A stretch of DNA of 64,000 nucleotides from Podocnemis expansa (lineage: Eukaryota; Chordata; Testudines; Podocnemididae): contig ML681963.1 of assembly GCA_007922195.1 (NCBI GenBank), forward strand, positions 56,775,586 through 56,839,585, written 5' to 3'. Below are positions 1-11,495 of the stretch, piece by piece. The position numbers and the translations under genes were made by a program. The notes beneath the pieces are model-generated. The model saw only the letters and a list, made by a program, of their open reading frames with translations, did no database searches and was not told where the DNA came from. Position 1 is the first letter of the stretch, and every line of letters begins with the position of its first letter.

Positions 1-68
1 GCCATGGCACTCCTTATTTCGAAACAACCTCTGTTGTTTCGAAATAAGGAGTGTGTGTGGACATACCC
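1..68. mobile_element. 3' end of a palindromic MITE (TTTCGAAA type)
   Basis: The window opens inside a MITE. A hairpin of two TTATTTCGAAACAAC-like arms is followed by the terminal repeat GTGTGGACATACCC. The same hairpin plus terminus closes the element ending at 32938, and the hairpin also occurs at the left of the elements at 3993 and 10667. The rest of the element lies outside the window. It has no coding capacity and must have been mobilised in trans. Confidence 0.8.
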
Positions 69-3000
69 TTAGTATATTTACATTCAGTACCAAATTTAGG
101 AAATTAGTGACACTCCAGTGTTAACCTGAAGAGTAATTATGCCAGTAGTGACAACAGTTTTCCTTCAAGTCACTGCTTGCTGTGATCTGCTCTGTGGTCT
201 CCAAGCAGAAATGTCAAGGCATAAAAGCAACTCTATTTGCTCAAATATGTGGTTGGGAGCAAAGAAAACCTAGATCAAATATTAATGATGGGAAACAATG
301 TATGTTGTGTGCCTTACTACATCTCTCTCTGTGTGTTTTAAATATCAGTCACCATGCAGGTGAAATACTTACTCAGTTTTGGGTTTGTGGTGGTTTGGGT
401 TTTGTTTCTCTTTTTTGCGTTAAAGCAGGCTAATTGCTCTCCAGAGTATGCCAATATGCAGATGAGAATATGCAGGCTTAAATTCCCTTCTTTTTTATTT
501 TCTTTCTTTTCTGACCATGGAAAGCACTGCTAGAATTGGGAAGTTTCAAAGGTGAAAAAAAAACCCCAAATGATAAAGAAAAATGAATGTTTAAAACCGC
601 TGTTTAAGACCTTGGATAAGAAGGGACAGATGGAACAGACACTTCACAGTAGGAGGAGGCTGACATTGCACACACAGGGAGGTTCAGATGTATAGAAGTG
701 GCAGAAACTAGTTCTCATTAAATCACTGAAAATGAGTACTTCTTTTCAGAGCAAAATCCAGATCTCAGGAAACAGCAAAAGTCTCACTGCCTCAGTAAGA
801 GCAGGACTGGGCCAGACCTGGTTAGCATGACCTATTCTATTTAACTCATTCTCAGCCATAAGAAAACCAACACAACCTCCAAACAGACCAACCAGCCAAT
901 CAGATTGTGGCTATGGAGCAACTGTAGCTATAGATTTTAGGATTTGATTTGGCACTGGGACTGGAAATGTAACTGCCATTGACAAAAGCCATACACCAAT
1001 ACAAAGCAAAAAGACCTTGTTAGCAGTTTTCAGTGCTTACAGTGTTCAACAGAGTGTCCCCATATAACATTTACTAAATAAATGTGTCTTATCTATATAA
1101 GACAAATTATATGTATATGTCAGGACAGGATCCTATTAACCAGATAGCTATGAGCTGTTTTATGTTTTCCAGGTTAAAACTCATCTTCTGTGCTTTCTAT
1201 CCCAATAGTTTAATTCTTGACTAGACAAGTTCTCAGAGCAAATGCCATTTTCCTTAAATGGCTGGTTATTTTTAGCTCCACAGCAGTTAAATGTACAAGT
1301 AAGTCAAAGCATTTCAGGTGTTTTCCAATTTCACAAAACCCGCTTCATTCTAGGAAAGGGAGTTTCAGCAGCACTTACTCTGTAGTGCAATCACATACCT
1401 TTTTCTCCTTATAAAAATCACTGTGTTTAGCTTTGAAAAAGAGCTACATTTGATAACACTTTTCTCTCCCCTGCTGACAGTGTTGCTAACACATTTAGAT
1501 AGTGTTCTGACATCTCCTTCCATTGATGGCATCCTGGAAGAAATGCTTGCTTTGAAAAAGATTTTACTGAGGAGGCAGAGAACAATATTTCCTGCAGAGA
1601 CAACATGGGATGCAACCTGGAGCACATGGTCAGAATGAAGAATTTCTTGCACCTACAATCTTCCCACTGGATCTGTATTCTCTCTAGGTTCTAGCCCAAA
1701 GGACTTCCTTCCTTTGTGGTTGTTTTCTTTCCTGGTGAGTGTTAGTCTGCTTCTTTTGTCCTTTTCTAGTTTGTTCTATTTTCATGATGGCACTGTCTGG
1801 GACAAATTATTCTGGTGAGATTCAATGGGGAAAATTTTTGTGTTTTCTATTTGACAAACTGAAAAAACAGTTCTCCAGAATTTCATTTTTCATAACTCTG
1901 TTCTCCAGAACAACTGTCAGAGCAGAAAGAATATTACAGCAGTCCACACGTCCATCAGCTTGGCTTGCTGTGTGGTGGTAATGGCAGCAATAGAAAAGAC
2001 AGCAGCTCCATCAGAATGGGGTTTGATCCTGTTCCAGGCTCCTGGGCATGAAGCTAATGTTCACCAAGAGATTTCCTCTCCACTTGTGAAAAATCAATTC
2101 CAGAAGTGAAAATATTAAATCAAAGCAGTGAAATCCACACAGTCCAAAGTTAATGAATATACAGATAAGAGAGAAATAGAAGTCGTGACTGACTTGCTGA
2201 AGGAAGGCCTTCCCTCCCCTCTCTGAGCTCCAAACAATCACTATTATACATTGGAGCCCTGAGCTTAAGGACAAGGTGAGCAGGAACTCATTCCTTGTTC
2301 CCTGGGCAGTGAGTTGACTCCCTGCACTTCCATGGCTATACTACTGGTGCCATCTGGTGTCTTGTGAATTCACATAGAGTGGTCCTGTAAAAGCCTCTGT
2401 ATGAAGCCAGAAGGGTAGACAGCACCCAGAAGAAGCTGGAAACACCCACCCCACAACTCACATTTCACTAAGGAAACCTTTGAGCCAAGCGGAAATTATT
2501 AGCATGCAGGAGATGCACAAAGAACATCTCCCCATGCCCTCTCACTCTCGCCCCCATAGCTCACACCTTCCGGCCCCTGCAGTAACACTAGCCCAGCGTG
2601 CACTTCCTGGGGTGGAGTCAGAGGTCTCCGCTCAGGAGTCTCAGAGATCTAGGCTTTCTGTACGCAATAAATGGAGCTTGCCGAGTGAGCCCTCCAGGGT
2701 GGGATTAAAAATGAAGCCTTAAGGGTAGAGATTGGTTTCTTGCTCTGACAGAACAGCACAGGAGCTGAATTCCAGTCCCCGCACACTCTTAGTGATCATG
2801 CACTGGCCCTGTCACTTCAGCTTGGCAGAGCCTAATGTGATGCAACGTGGTCATGTATCTAATGCAATTTGAGTCTACATAAGCACAGACTGAACGAAAC
2901 AGAAACCTGGGGAATCAGCTGCCTATTACTTACTGGCCTGAGCTATCTGAAAGGGATTCTCTGTGTGAATTATTAACTGATCCCAAACTCAGGAAGCAGG

Positions 3001-3992
3001 CTCAACCCCAATGTAAGAATCTCTACCTTTTCACAATCACAACTTCGTCTGCACAGTTTTATTCAGTTTCTTTTGGAAATAAGCCAGGACTTGTGCCTTT
3101 CTTGAGGAAGCTCCACATTCTTCTCCCACACAGTGTTTCCTGTCCCTCCTACCTGCACTTGCCACTGTGCTTTCCACTGCCACCCCTTCATGCCACATCA
3201 AAGAAGCCAGGGAAGAATGCAGCATGTCTAGGCCACTGGGAATTTCCCCTGCATAAGAGGAATCTTTGAGTGTCCTAGACCCAGCCATCTCCTCACTGCT
3301 CCAGTTATTCCTGACTGCTGGAATGGCTGTGTGGGGCCAAGAGCAACTGACTGTAGATTGGAGCCACCCTGAAGTTTCTGGGCAGCCCCCAATTTGGGGG
3401 CCAACAAAAATGGAGTAAATCCACTGAACACAACTCAGGAGGTGCCTGGAGTCACACCCGAAGCACGTGATTTATCTTTCCTCAATAGTCTGGCTTGAAA
3501 AGAGCTGTGTTGACCAGAGTCCTACTGCTGGCCAAGCTCTTGTGGCATAGAAAACATGGTAAATATATAGGAGATGAGGGGCAAGGGAGGGAGTACAGGG
3601 ATGTGCTTGACAGCTTGCTGTACATCTCACCTGCCCATACTGGGTACCTGGGCTATAGACTTGTGAAACCATGAGCTGAAAAGCGGTGCTTGGCTCATGG
3701 GATTGGCATAGGAAACCTTGAAACCCAGTGAAATTCATGCAGTTCTCTAGCCTTCCACGTACCATGCCATAGCTCCCAAGCCAACTGCCTACAGACGCTG
3801 CATACGCTAAACAATCAGTATATCGGACTCTCGTGTATGACTAATATGTTACAGCAGAAACCCTAGCAGACCAGTCTGACACTGGATTATGTCTATCCAA
3901 GTGAAGACGTGGTTAACAGACTGCTTGTGGAAATTGGAGTGGACTCATTCGGCTCACCAAAAATCATCCCTTCTTTGTAAATCCTAGACAAA
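69..3992. other. Unassigned intergenic sequence
   Basis: No gene, RNA gene or clear repeat family was recognised here. Reading frames are short and lack recognisable domains or convincing splice context. Composition is ordinary, with pyrimidine-rich patches near 400 and 490. Confidence 0.5.
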
Positions 3993-4373
3993 GGCTGTGT
4001 TCACACAGCACTCTTATTTCGAAACAACAGAGGTTATTTTGAAATAAGAAATACCCTGTTCACACGACGCACGGTTGTTTCAAAACAACGGCGTTGTTTT
4101 GAAACAAGTTAAACCCCATGCGGGGATGAAACAACATTGTTGCGAAACGATTGTTTCGAAACAATGCCGTGCGAACATGTTGTTTCGAAACAACGGTGAC
4201 TTGTTTCAAAACAACTGTTGCCTGAACCTGCTATTTCGCTTTGAGCTTTTTTCCTTAATTCAAATTAACAAACTGTTAATTTGAATTAAGTTATTTCGAA
4301 ATAAGGTGTTATTTCTATACAAGTTGTTTAGAAACAACCGTATCGAAATAACCCCCTGTGTGTGAACATAGCC
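3993..4373. mobile_element. Palindromic MITE, TTTCGAAA type, 381 bp
   Basis: The ends are GGCTGTGTTCACAC and GTGTGAACATAGCC, which are inverted repeats, and both flanks carry AAA, consistent with a 3-bp target duplication. The interior is filled with TTTCGAAA and its CpG-decayed forms TTTTGAAA and TTTCAAAA, plus a TTAATTTGAATTAA motif near 4275. A subterminal hairpin lies at about 4012-4048. It has no open frame of note and is non-autonomous. Confidence 0.85.
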
Positions 4374-4549
4374 AAAAGCTCTTAGAAGTTAGCTCAGGTC
4401 TGGACTGTTCTGGCAAGACATGGAACCCCTCTGCCAGGGGCTGGAAGGAGCCCTCAGATGCTGACCTCTGCATGATGGGTTCAGCTTTGGCATGCAGATA
4501 GATGGGTATGGCAGAGATATGGCCTGTCTACCCTCTGGCGTAAGTCCAC

Positions 4550-4720
4550 TGAGGAAGGAAGGCAACCTGGCCTTGTGGTTAAGGCCAGGGACTGAGACTC
4601 AAGCAATGGAGGTCAGTATCTGACTCTGCCATTGACTATGGGATTTGGGCAAGTCCCCTCTTCTGTCATCAGCTCTCTGAGTGAGGCTAAAACTTCCTCC
4701 CAAGAGTTGTGAGCATGAAA
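4550..4720 (+). repeat. MIR-type CORE-SINE, plus strand
   Basis: The order of blocks matches MIR: a tRNA-like head (TGGTTAAGGCCAGGGACTGAG), then CTGACTCTGCCATTGACTATG, then GGGCAAGTCCCCTCTTCTGT. It is diverged, as expected for an old SINE. Confidence 0.65.
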
Positions 4721-4917
4721 CACACTTGTGCCTGCACAGCACTCAGATATGTGATGAAGGCTGTAGAAGTGTCCAGTCAGACCAATTTCTGTGCTTTCAC
4801 TTCCCATTTACAGATGATAGTCAGGCCCGTTAACTTGTAGATGTGTGCTGGTTTCATGTCTGTCTGTCTCAGGCACATAGTTAGCCCTCATCACAGTAAT
4901 GTATGAGTACCTCACCA

Positions 4918-5100
4918 CTTTTAGCACATCCCTGGGAGGCAGGGCAGGGCTGATATCCATATTACCCAAATAGGAACCTATGGCTCAGACACAGCAACAT
5001 GCACAAGGGCACAGAAGATGTCTGGGAGAGAGCAGGGGATTAAATCCAGCTGTCCCAAAGACCCAGGTTAGCTCCCTGACTGTTGGACTATTTGTTCTCT
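4918..5100 (-). repeat. MIR-type SINE, minus strand
   Basis: Read forward it shows the reverse-complement order of MIR: a GGCTCAGACACAGCAACATG block, GAGCAGGGGATTAAATCCAG, then CCCAGGTTAGCTCCCTGACT. It is heavily diverged. Confidence 0.5.
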
Positions 5101-7305
5101 CTAAACCTTCCTGAACGAACTGTTTTTGTGGCATTTTATTGCCAAGGCAGAGTTTTCCAGTCTGAGAGGAGGTTTTGAGAACAAACGATGGGAACCACAT
5201 GCCCCAAGATCATCATTTATTACACCCAGCATGTCCTCAGGCTTCGTTTCTTTACTCCATTGGGTTTATCCAAGAATTTGAGTGCAAAGCCAGAGCACAA
5301 CTGACTGGGAGCCTGCCTCGAACCATGACGACTGTTGCAGCCAAAAGGCTGGGGAAGCAATATGGAATATGGCATGTGGAGAGGGCCTCTGCCTCTCTCA
5401 GTCATTTAGCCTGATGAAAGAGTCATTTCACATCTGTTCAGTTTGTCCCACAACCTTGTAACTGTAGGGGAAACATGAGATTGTGTCTGGGCTCCAATCC
5501 CAAATGTGATTAGGAGTGTCAGACTGAAAACCAAATCTTCTGTGCTAAGAAAAGGTCTTGCTGCAAGCCAGGGAAACGCTGAGAGATAAGTGCTTGTTGG
5601 AAACTCTCGCTTGGCTCAGAGTGTATCTCCAAGTATTATCTTGCAGGTTGCACTTTAAAAGCCTTTGTATGTTAGAATAAAGTTCAGCACAACAATGAAG
5701 ACAGAGGTCACCAAAGAGGTGTTGGCAAATTGACTAAGAGGGTCAGGCTGGGGGCCCCACTGTCCATAGGGAAAAGACTTCATTTAGCAGGTTCTGCTTT
5801 CCTTCCATACAACACTGGCTGGAGGAAGGAGGAATATCTTTAAGGAAATCTCTCTTCCCTCAGAGGGTGCAGTGTTTCCCCTTATCGTGCCATGGTGTGA
5901 TGTACAGGTTGTTGCGCGGTGGAACGCATCTCATCATCAAGGTCATGACTGCAAACAGCAAAATCCAAGGCCTTCCCAGCCACTGGCTCCCCCTGCAGTG
6001 CTCAGAGGTCCTGAGGACACAGCCATGAAGGGCCAGGACAGCACAAACTGCAAAATATCAACGGGGAGCAGTTAAAATCTGCCTCATTCCCAGTCTGGGA
6101 ACCAGAGTTAGTGGCCTGATGTCCAGAGGACCTCCCCACTGCTTTGTCTAGGCTTTGCCTCCTCTGAAATTCACATCTCTTGCCCACGTCTGGATTTAAG
6201 ATGCCTGATCTAATTATTTTCTTTTTTCAGAAACAAAGTGGCCTGAATGATGTTTCTGGTTTCAACAGGTACAAATGAATAAGGAGACACAGAAATCTTT
6301 GGCCACATCCGAAGTTGCTATTTAGAGGGGGCAGGAGAAGCGCTGAAAGGGAAATTTCAGCTGCATATAGACATGCAAATCCAAGCCACTGAAGTACCGC
6401 TTAAGTCCGATTTTGAGTCTGTACATGGAACTCATTTGGTACGCAGGCGTCTTGTGCTGGCCTTCTACAAAGAAGCAAACTTCACCCCTTGAATGCAGCT
6501 CACTTCTCAACCATTCTCAGTGCTCTCTGACTTCCAACAGCACCTTGGCAAGGTTTCCTGGACACAGTTAGCAAGCTGGGAAGTACCTCTCAGGGAGATC
6601 CAGATTTAACCATGTGTTGTAGCATAAGAAGAATTTGTTGAGAAATGTCAAGAAACTGAATCCAAGTGAAAAATGAAGTACAGAAAATATGTGTCCTTTC
6701 TGGATGAATTTTGCTTGGCTGCTAGGGAAGACAAGTCCTTCACAGTGGTTTTATTCACCCCGTAAACCTGTTCCCAAGAGACAGTATCTTCCTCTTTGTT
6801 CATTTTGGCATTATACATGCAAAATCTGATTCCATTCGCACTGTATTAGATACTTCATGTCACAGGGGGTGACATTATTCTCCCATGTATAAGCTGTTTA
6901 ACAGATGAGCAGTCAAGGGGCAAAGAAATACATTATTAATGTTTCTGGTTAAATTAACTGATTAAAAACACCCTAGGTTAAATGTACTTATCAGCATTTT
7001 ACACACATTAAATGAGGAAGTAATGGAATATGGTGGCTTGTTTTTAATGAAAAACAGACAGAAAGAGTCTGAAAAGGTGAACCACCTTTAATGGAAATGG
7101 CATGTTCTTGATAGTAGGGTCTAGCAGATAAGCAGATGAGGGAATTCAAAGAGTCTTCTGCGCTCAGAAAGGTCTTTGGTTTCCTGCCTACATTGGAGGT
7201 GGATTTGAAATAGTTCTGCCTTTGGCCAATATTACTGGCTAGCTCTATTGGGCTCTCCCTGATGTCAGGCAAAGGACTTCCTTTCAATGTGGGACTGTTT
7301 GGGAT
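5101..7305. other. Unassigned intergenic sequence
   Basis: No gene or confident repeat was recognised. The longest frames are about 60-100 codons without recognisable motifs. The part from 6780 to 7010 is AT-rich and apparently unique. Confidence 0.45.
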
Positions 7306-7690
7306 TGCAGATTTGATTCAGTTTTGGCTCTGTGCCAGACTTCCTGTGTGACCCTGGACAAGTCACGCAGGGTAGGTCTACACTGATGGTGGCAAAATCG
7401 TTGCTGTTAGCCTGGCACTCTGGGAGCGCTTAGCAGTGAGTCTGAACTCACTGATGCACTCCCAGAAGTTGGCGCCAGAAGTACTGGGGGTCAGGAGGCA
7501 TACAGGAAAGTCAACCGCAAGGCATTTGTGGTTGGCTTTCCCGAGTGTGTCATGGCAGCTAAGAAAATCACCAGTATTTGCACAAGGCATTTTCCATGCC
7601 TTGTGTAAATGCCTGTTGACTGCTGCTGAAAACCAGCGCAAGTGTAGACTAGGGCTCAGTCTATCTGTGAAACAGGAATAACCACTCTCC
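7306..7690 (+). repeat. MIR-type SINE split by a MITE
   Basis: The left part contains GTGTGACCCTGGACAAGTCA and the right part contains CTCAGTCTATCTGTGAAACA then GGAATAACCACTC. These are consecutive blocks of MIR, separated by the MITE at 7370-7655. The MIR therefore predates the MITE. Confidence 0.6.
7370..7655. mobile_element. MITE with TCTACACT-type inverted ends
   Basis: The left end GGGTAGGTCTACACT and right end AGTGTAGACTAGGGC are imperfect inverted repeats, and the interior has further inverted segments (GGCATTTTCCATGCC near 7587). It lies inside a MIR. Its ends resemble those of the palindromic MITEs elsewhere in the window, but its interior differs. The target duplication is not clear. 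Confidence 0.6.
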
Positions 7691-7890
7691 CTCTTTCTGG
7701 TTTATTTAAGTTTCAAGCTCTTCAGCACCAAGACTAGCTCTTACGGCATACACACAGCCCCTGAGATATTACTGTGATGCATAGAATGATGTGAGTTTGT
7801 CCATGAGTGCAGTGCCTGATGAGCTGGTAAGCGTTGGGCCATTCCCATCTCTGACATCTGCGATTTTATTGAGCTGGGTGGTTGTTGGGG

Positions 7891-8007
7891 GTAAGGTGAT
7901 CTGCTGTCCCAATTTTATGGGAACAGTCCCCATATTCAGGGCTTTATCTTATATAGGTGCCTCTTGCCATCCTGTCCCAATTTTTCACATTTGCTATCTG
8001 GTCACCC
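7891..8007. mobile_element. Short MITE with GGTGACCAGA-type ends
   Basis: A 117-bp inverted-repeat element. Its left end starts GGGTAAGGTGATCTG and its right end is CTATCTGGTCACCC. The inside pairs a TGTCCCAATTTTATGGGAAC block with a CCTGTCCCAATTTTTCACA block. I recall very similar short elements as common in turtle genomes, but the exact family was not checked. Confidence 0.55.
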
Positions 8008-9532
8008 ACATTGGGAGCATCTCCCTCCTTTTATCTGCTCCACTCTTGGTATTAAAGTCACCCAATGCTCTTGGGGTAAGGTATTGAGCCACCCCTTGGA
8101 AGAACCTTAATAAATACTTCTCTCCACTCCACATGCAGAGTTAAGCCTATGGCTGTGTGCTGAGCAGATGCTGAGGTCTCAGCTCTAGGGTCTGCATTAC
8201 ATCACTCACAAACACTCTGCTGCTAGGAGCAGCGCCTGAGCACTCAGAGACAATGGCAGTCATAGCAGACAGCCTTGAGCTTATGCCTTGTCCTATATTG
8301 TGAATCCACTCCCTGTCACCCAGCGTTTGCTCCAGTCCCTAGATGTTTTCATACTCATTCTGCACCCTTCACCATGGCATCTTTGCACCTCATCAGATAA
8401 GAGCATATATGCTGTGCTGTGTTGTGCCGCATGAGAGACAGCACATCACAACCTGCTGCCAGAGTTCTACATACAGCCTTTAATTATCACCTCAAAGGAA
8501 GGGCCAAAATCTGCTGTCACTTACACCACTTACACAGGACCGATTTCTGGGCAGTTACTCCTGATTGGTCACCCATGTAGCTCCATTGAGTTAGAGAGGA
8601 ACACAGAGATTCCCCAGCTGGTCACTCCCAGGGTCCATCCAGCCAAAACCCTATTTCCAGTAATGACCAGTACCAGGCACAGCAGAAGAAAGTGCACGTA
8701 ACCCCAAAGGCAGATGTAGGTAATCTACCTCTCCCCCTCCCACCCACGCAAATGAAAATTGTCATCCTACCCCTCACCTTAACTCATAGGCATCACTTCC
8801 TATTTGCATTGTGACAAGAGGAGAATCCACTCCAAAGGCTCTTTCCCCAGCACTTAGCCAGCTTTCCAACAAGGCTTGCCACCCAAACATTTCTCTGCAA
8901 AGCCACCTGGCTGCACTGTATGTGCTGCTAAACTAACCAGCAGCCCTAGGTAAACACTGGGCTTTGTAGGGGATTAACTTCCCATACTGCAGCAAATCCC
9001 AGGTGTGGCACAGAAACAAGCTGGCCAAATCTTTGTCAGCTCTCACTGCATTTTCATGTCCCAGGTCTTCTGCAGGGCATCTTGGCACGAGTCTGGTGTT
9101 TCTGAATTCTCCTTCCAGCCTCTTTTCTACCAGCTAGTCAGCTCTGCAGCAGCCAGGCTGGCCTGCCACAACACACAGATGGATGTTCATTGAGTGCCGC
9201 TGCCACACACAGGACAGATTCCCCAGGGACATGGGAAATGCCATAAGGCCCATCCTTGCCATCTACCAGAGGAGAAAACGCATGCTTCTCATCCTTCTCT
9301 CCTGCTTACTCCCTCCCTGGTTCTGAACGGTTGTGCTAATCAGACGAATAACCTCTGTCCTTGCCAGCTGCGAATAGCAGTTTGAGTAGTCGTGAGGGAG
9401 AGAGGAATGGAAGCACTTAGGGAACAGGCAGTCCCAAACAAGGAGCCAGAACTGGGTCTTTGTGTATGTATCAGCTGGGCCTTGCACATCATGGGTGCTA
9501 CTGGAGGTGAGCTGCAAACAGCAGAGCATTAT
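8008..9532. other. Unassigned intergenic sequence with one ancient repeat trace
   Basis: No gene was found. Near 8560-8590 a TAGCTCCATTGAGTTA block resembles the core of an ancient interspersed repeat seen again at 9787, 12240 and 13618. The rest shows nothing recognisable. Confidence 0.4.
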
Positions 9533-9550
9533 CCCCCCCCCCCCCCCCCC
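9533..9550 (+). repeat. Poly-C tract, 18 C
   Basis: Eighteen uninterrupted C, ending 19 bases before a Penelope-like insertion. The length is likely variable and prone to sequencing error. Confidence 0.9.
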
Positions 9551-9569
9551 GTTAGAAACTAATTTAAGA

Positions 9570-9740
9570 TTCAAAGGGGTAGCTGTGTTAAAAGTTCAGT
9601 AAAACAAACAAACAAGGACGCCTGTGTCACTTAAAGACTAACAAATTTATTTTTTTGCATGAGATTTCATGGGAGAAAGAAAGTTCATGCAAAAAATAAA
9701 TTTGTTAGTCTTTAAGTGACACAGGACTCCTTGTTTGTTT
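9570..9740. mobile_element. Penelope-like (PLE) 3' end, inverted copy
   Basis: Two inverted arms, both containing a block related to GACTAACAAATTTATTT, meet head to head near 9667. The left arm carries the extra terminal segment TTCAAAGGGGTAGCTGTG, and the right arm stops at CTCCTTGTTTGTTT. Flanks AATTTAAGA (9561-9569) and AAATTAAGA (9741-9749) match at 8 of 9 positions, which fits a target duplication. Assignment to Penelope-like elements rests on the shared 3' end with the copy at 30357, which carries a GIY-YIG-like fragment, and on the inverted, 5'-truncated layout known for this class. Confidence 0.7.
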
Positions 9741-10635
9741 AAATTAAGACTATTTGCCTGGTCCTCAACTGATATAACCTGGCATAGCTCCAATGACTTC
9801 AGTGGAGCTGTACTAATATACATCAGCTAGGAATCATTCTCATTCTGTGTATAGATATAAATGGTTTCTGCTAGTTGACTTTAAGTCATTTGTAACTCAG
9901 ATTTTCCTAGTCTAACTGGCAACTTTCATTGTGATATTTCTTTGAATGATCCATTTGGATATTATTTTTTTACATCTAAGAAAAAGCATCACTACAAACA
10001 GCATGTACATAACCCTGATCAAGGGAGCAGATCAAAGCACTAATCTGAGATCAAAGGCCTTCAACAGTGCTACAGCAGAAACAAATTAAGTTAGCAACAG
10101 ATTTTTTTCATGATATTTACATTTCCAATTTGCATAAAACATGATTAAAATGAAACAGGCTCTCTTTTTCTTAGCATGGTCTATTAATTACAAAAGGAAC
10201 CATAATCTCCTGGGAATAGGTCACCATCAAGATAAGGCAATGAAAATGCCAAGAAACTTTTAAAAAGTCAAGATTTCCAAAACTGATCAGGGACTTTGGA
10301 GTTATTTATTACTGGTTATTCATCTTAGACACCTTAAAGAGATTTGGTTTCCAGGAAGTATGATGAAATTGCCCTCTGAAAATTATGTCCCTCAGGGTGG
10401 GTCCCAAAAATTGACATTCTTAAAATGACTGCAAATGTTGGCATACTTATTTAAAACAAAGCATCTTTAAATCTGTGAGAAACTCCAGTGTGAATGGTGT
10501 TTATGCTCAGTATACAGTACTAACTCAAGGTTCTCTTGGGCTTGCTCTGATCTGGTTAACTACAAAACCAAGTGTTTTCTTATTATCAGCTTCCCATCAG
10601 AGTGGTATTGGAATGCAATATTTGTCCATCTCCAA
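9741..10635. other. Mostly unique AT-rich sequence
   Basis: Apart from an ancient palindromic motif at 9787-9808 (arms GCTCCA and TGGAGC), this stretch shows no repeat or gene. From 9880 to 10330 it is AT-rich with homeodomain-type TTAATTA and TTTAAT words and the TCF/LEF motif group at 10016-10057, so it is a candidate conserved noncoding element. Confidence 0.4.
10016..10057 (+). promoter_or_regulatory. Candidate cluster of three TCF/LEF motifs
   Basis: Three matches to the TCF/LEF core occur within 42 bases: TGATCAAGG (10016-10024), AGATCAAAG (10029-10037) and AGATCAAAGG (10048-10057). TCF/LEF factors bind CTTTGATC-type sequences and mediate Wnt responses. Clustering, same orientation and position in non-repeat DNA support a regulatory role, but this is inference from motifs alone. 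Confidence 0.35.
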
Positions 10636-11495
10636 GGGCATGTCTACACTTAAAGATGACCATGTTGGGTATGTTCACACACTTCTTATTTTGAAACAAC
10701 AGAGGTTGTTTCGAAATAAGAACTGCCATGGCCACCCGACGCACGGCCATTTCGAAACAAGCAAATTGCTTGTTTCGAAATGGCCACCATTCTTTCGGAA
10801 CGGCTTAAACCACTTTTTTTTCCCGAAACAGGGTTGTTTCGAATCCAGTGGTTTTGAAACAGCCCTGTGTGGACATGTTGTTTCGGAACAAAGTGCCCGC
10901 CAGGTTTGGGGGCAGCCCAGGCTTTAAACCCCCGGGGTGAGGCGCCCCACTGCGCAGCCCTGTGCAGGCACCCGTGGGATGCAACGCCCCTCTGCGCTGC
11001 ACCCTGCGGGTGCCTGCAGTCCCCTCCCCAAGCGAAATAGCATGTTGACACTGTGGATGTGCTATTTCGCTCCCTTATTTTGAGGACACTGTTTTTGTCC
11101 TTCGAAAATAAGGTGTTTCAAAATAAAGAGTTATTTCAAAACAGCTTGTTTCGAAACAAGCCCTCCCTGTGTGAACATAGCCGTTAAGTCAACTTAGAGA
11201 ATCCACATTGGAAAATTCTGTCAACTGCCCTCATCTACACTAGCAGATGTTAGGTCAACTCTTCCAGGCAGCCAGGAACTCCAAGAGGGGACCTGGAGGC
11301 CAATTAAGTTGACTTAAGGGCTATTTCCATCTACACTGGCTTAAATCGACTTAATAAGGTCAGTTTAAGCATTAAGTCGATCTTCAGAGGTGGTGTTATT
11401 AAACTGACTTAATAAAAGCCCAGTGTGGCCATGGGGGTCTGTAGGTCAACTTGAGCTTCCTTTAAGTCGACCTAAGGCTCCAGTGTAGATGTACC
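10636..11495. mobile_element. Outer MITE interrupted by another MITE
   Basis: The left end GGGCATGTCTACACTT and the right end CCAGTGTAGATGTACC are inverted repeats. The interior right of the inner element is built from AAGTCGACTTAA-type words (11283-11475), with CpG-decayed forms such as AAGTTGACTTAA. The inner element at 10667-11182 splits it, with GTT at both junctions. Additional end-like words at 11230 and 11330 suggest older internal rearrangement. Confidence 0.6.
10667..11182. mobile_element. Palindromic MITE, TTTCGAAA type, 516 bp
   Basis: Ends GGGTATGTTCACAC and GTGTGAACATAGCC are flanked on both sides by GTT, a clean 3-bp target duplication. The outer parts carry many TTTCGAAA words and the family hairpin at 10683-10722. 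The middle is GC-rich and contains a perfect 12-bp-arm hairpin (10963-10974 with 11007-11018). It is inserted in the outer MITE at 10636-11495. Non-coding. Confidence 0.85.

Noticed and set aside
182..433. Small open frames in the first 4 kb (60-97 codons)
   Set aside because: Their lengths are those expected by chance in non-coding DNA, with no motifs, splice context or strand consistency.
3993..4373. Repeated palindromic words considered as a CRISPR array
   Set aside because: The repeats are 8-20 bp with no regular spacers, have transposon-type ends, and the sequence is vertebrate.
10475..10927. 150-codon open frame on the plus strand
   Set aside because: Its C-terminal half is MITE sequence and the N-terminal half shows no domain.
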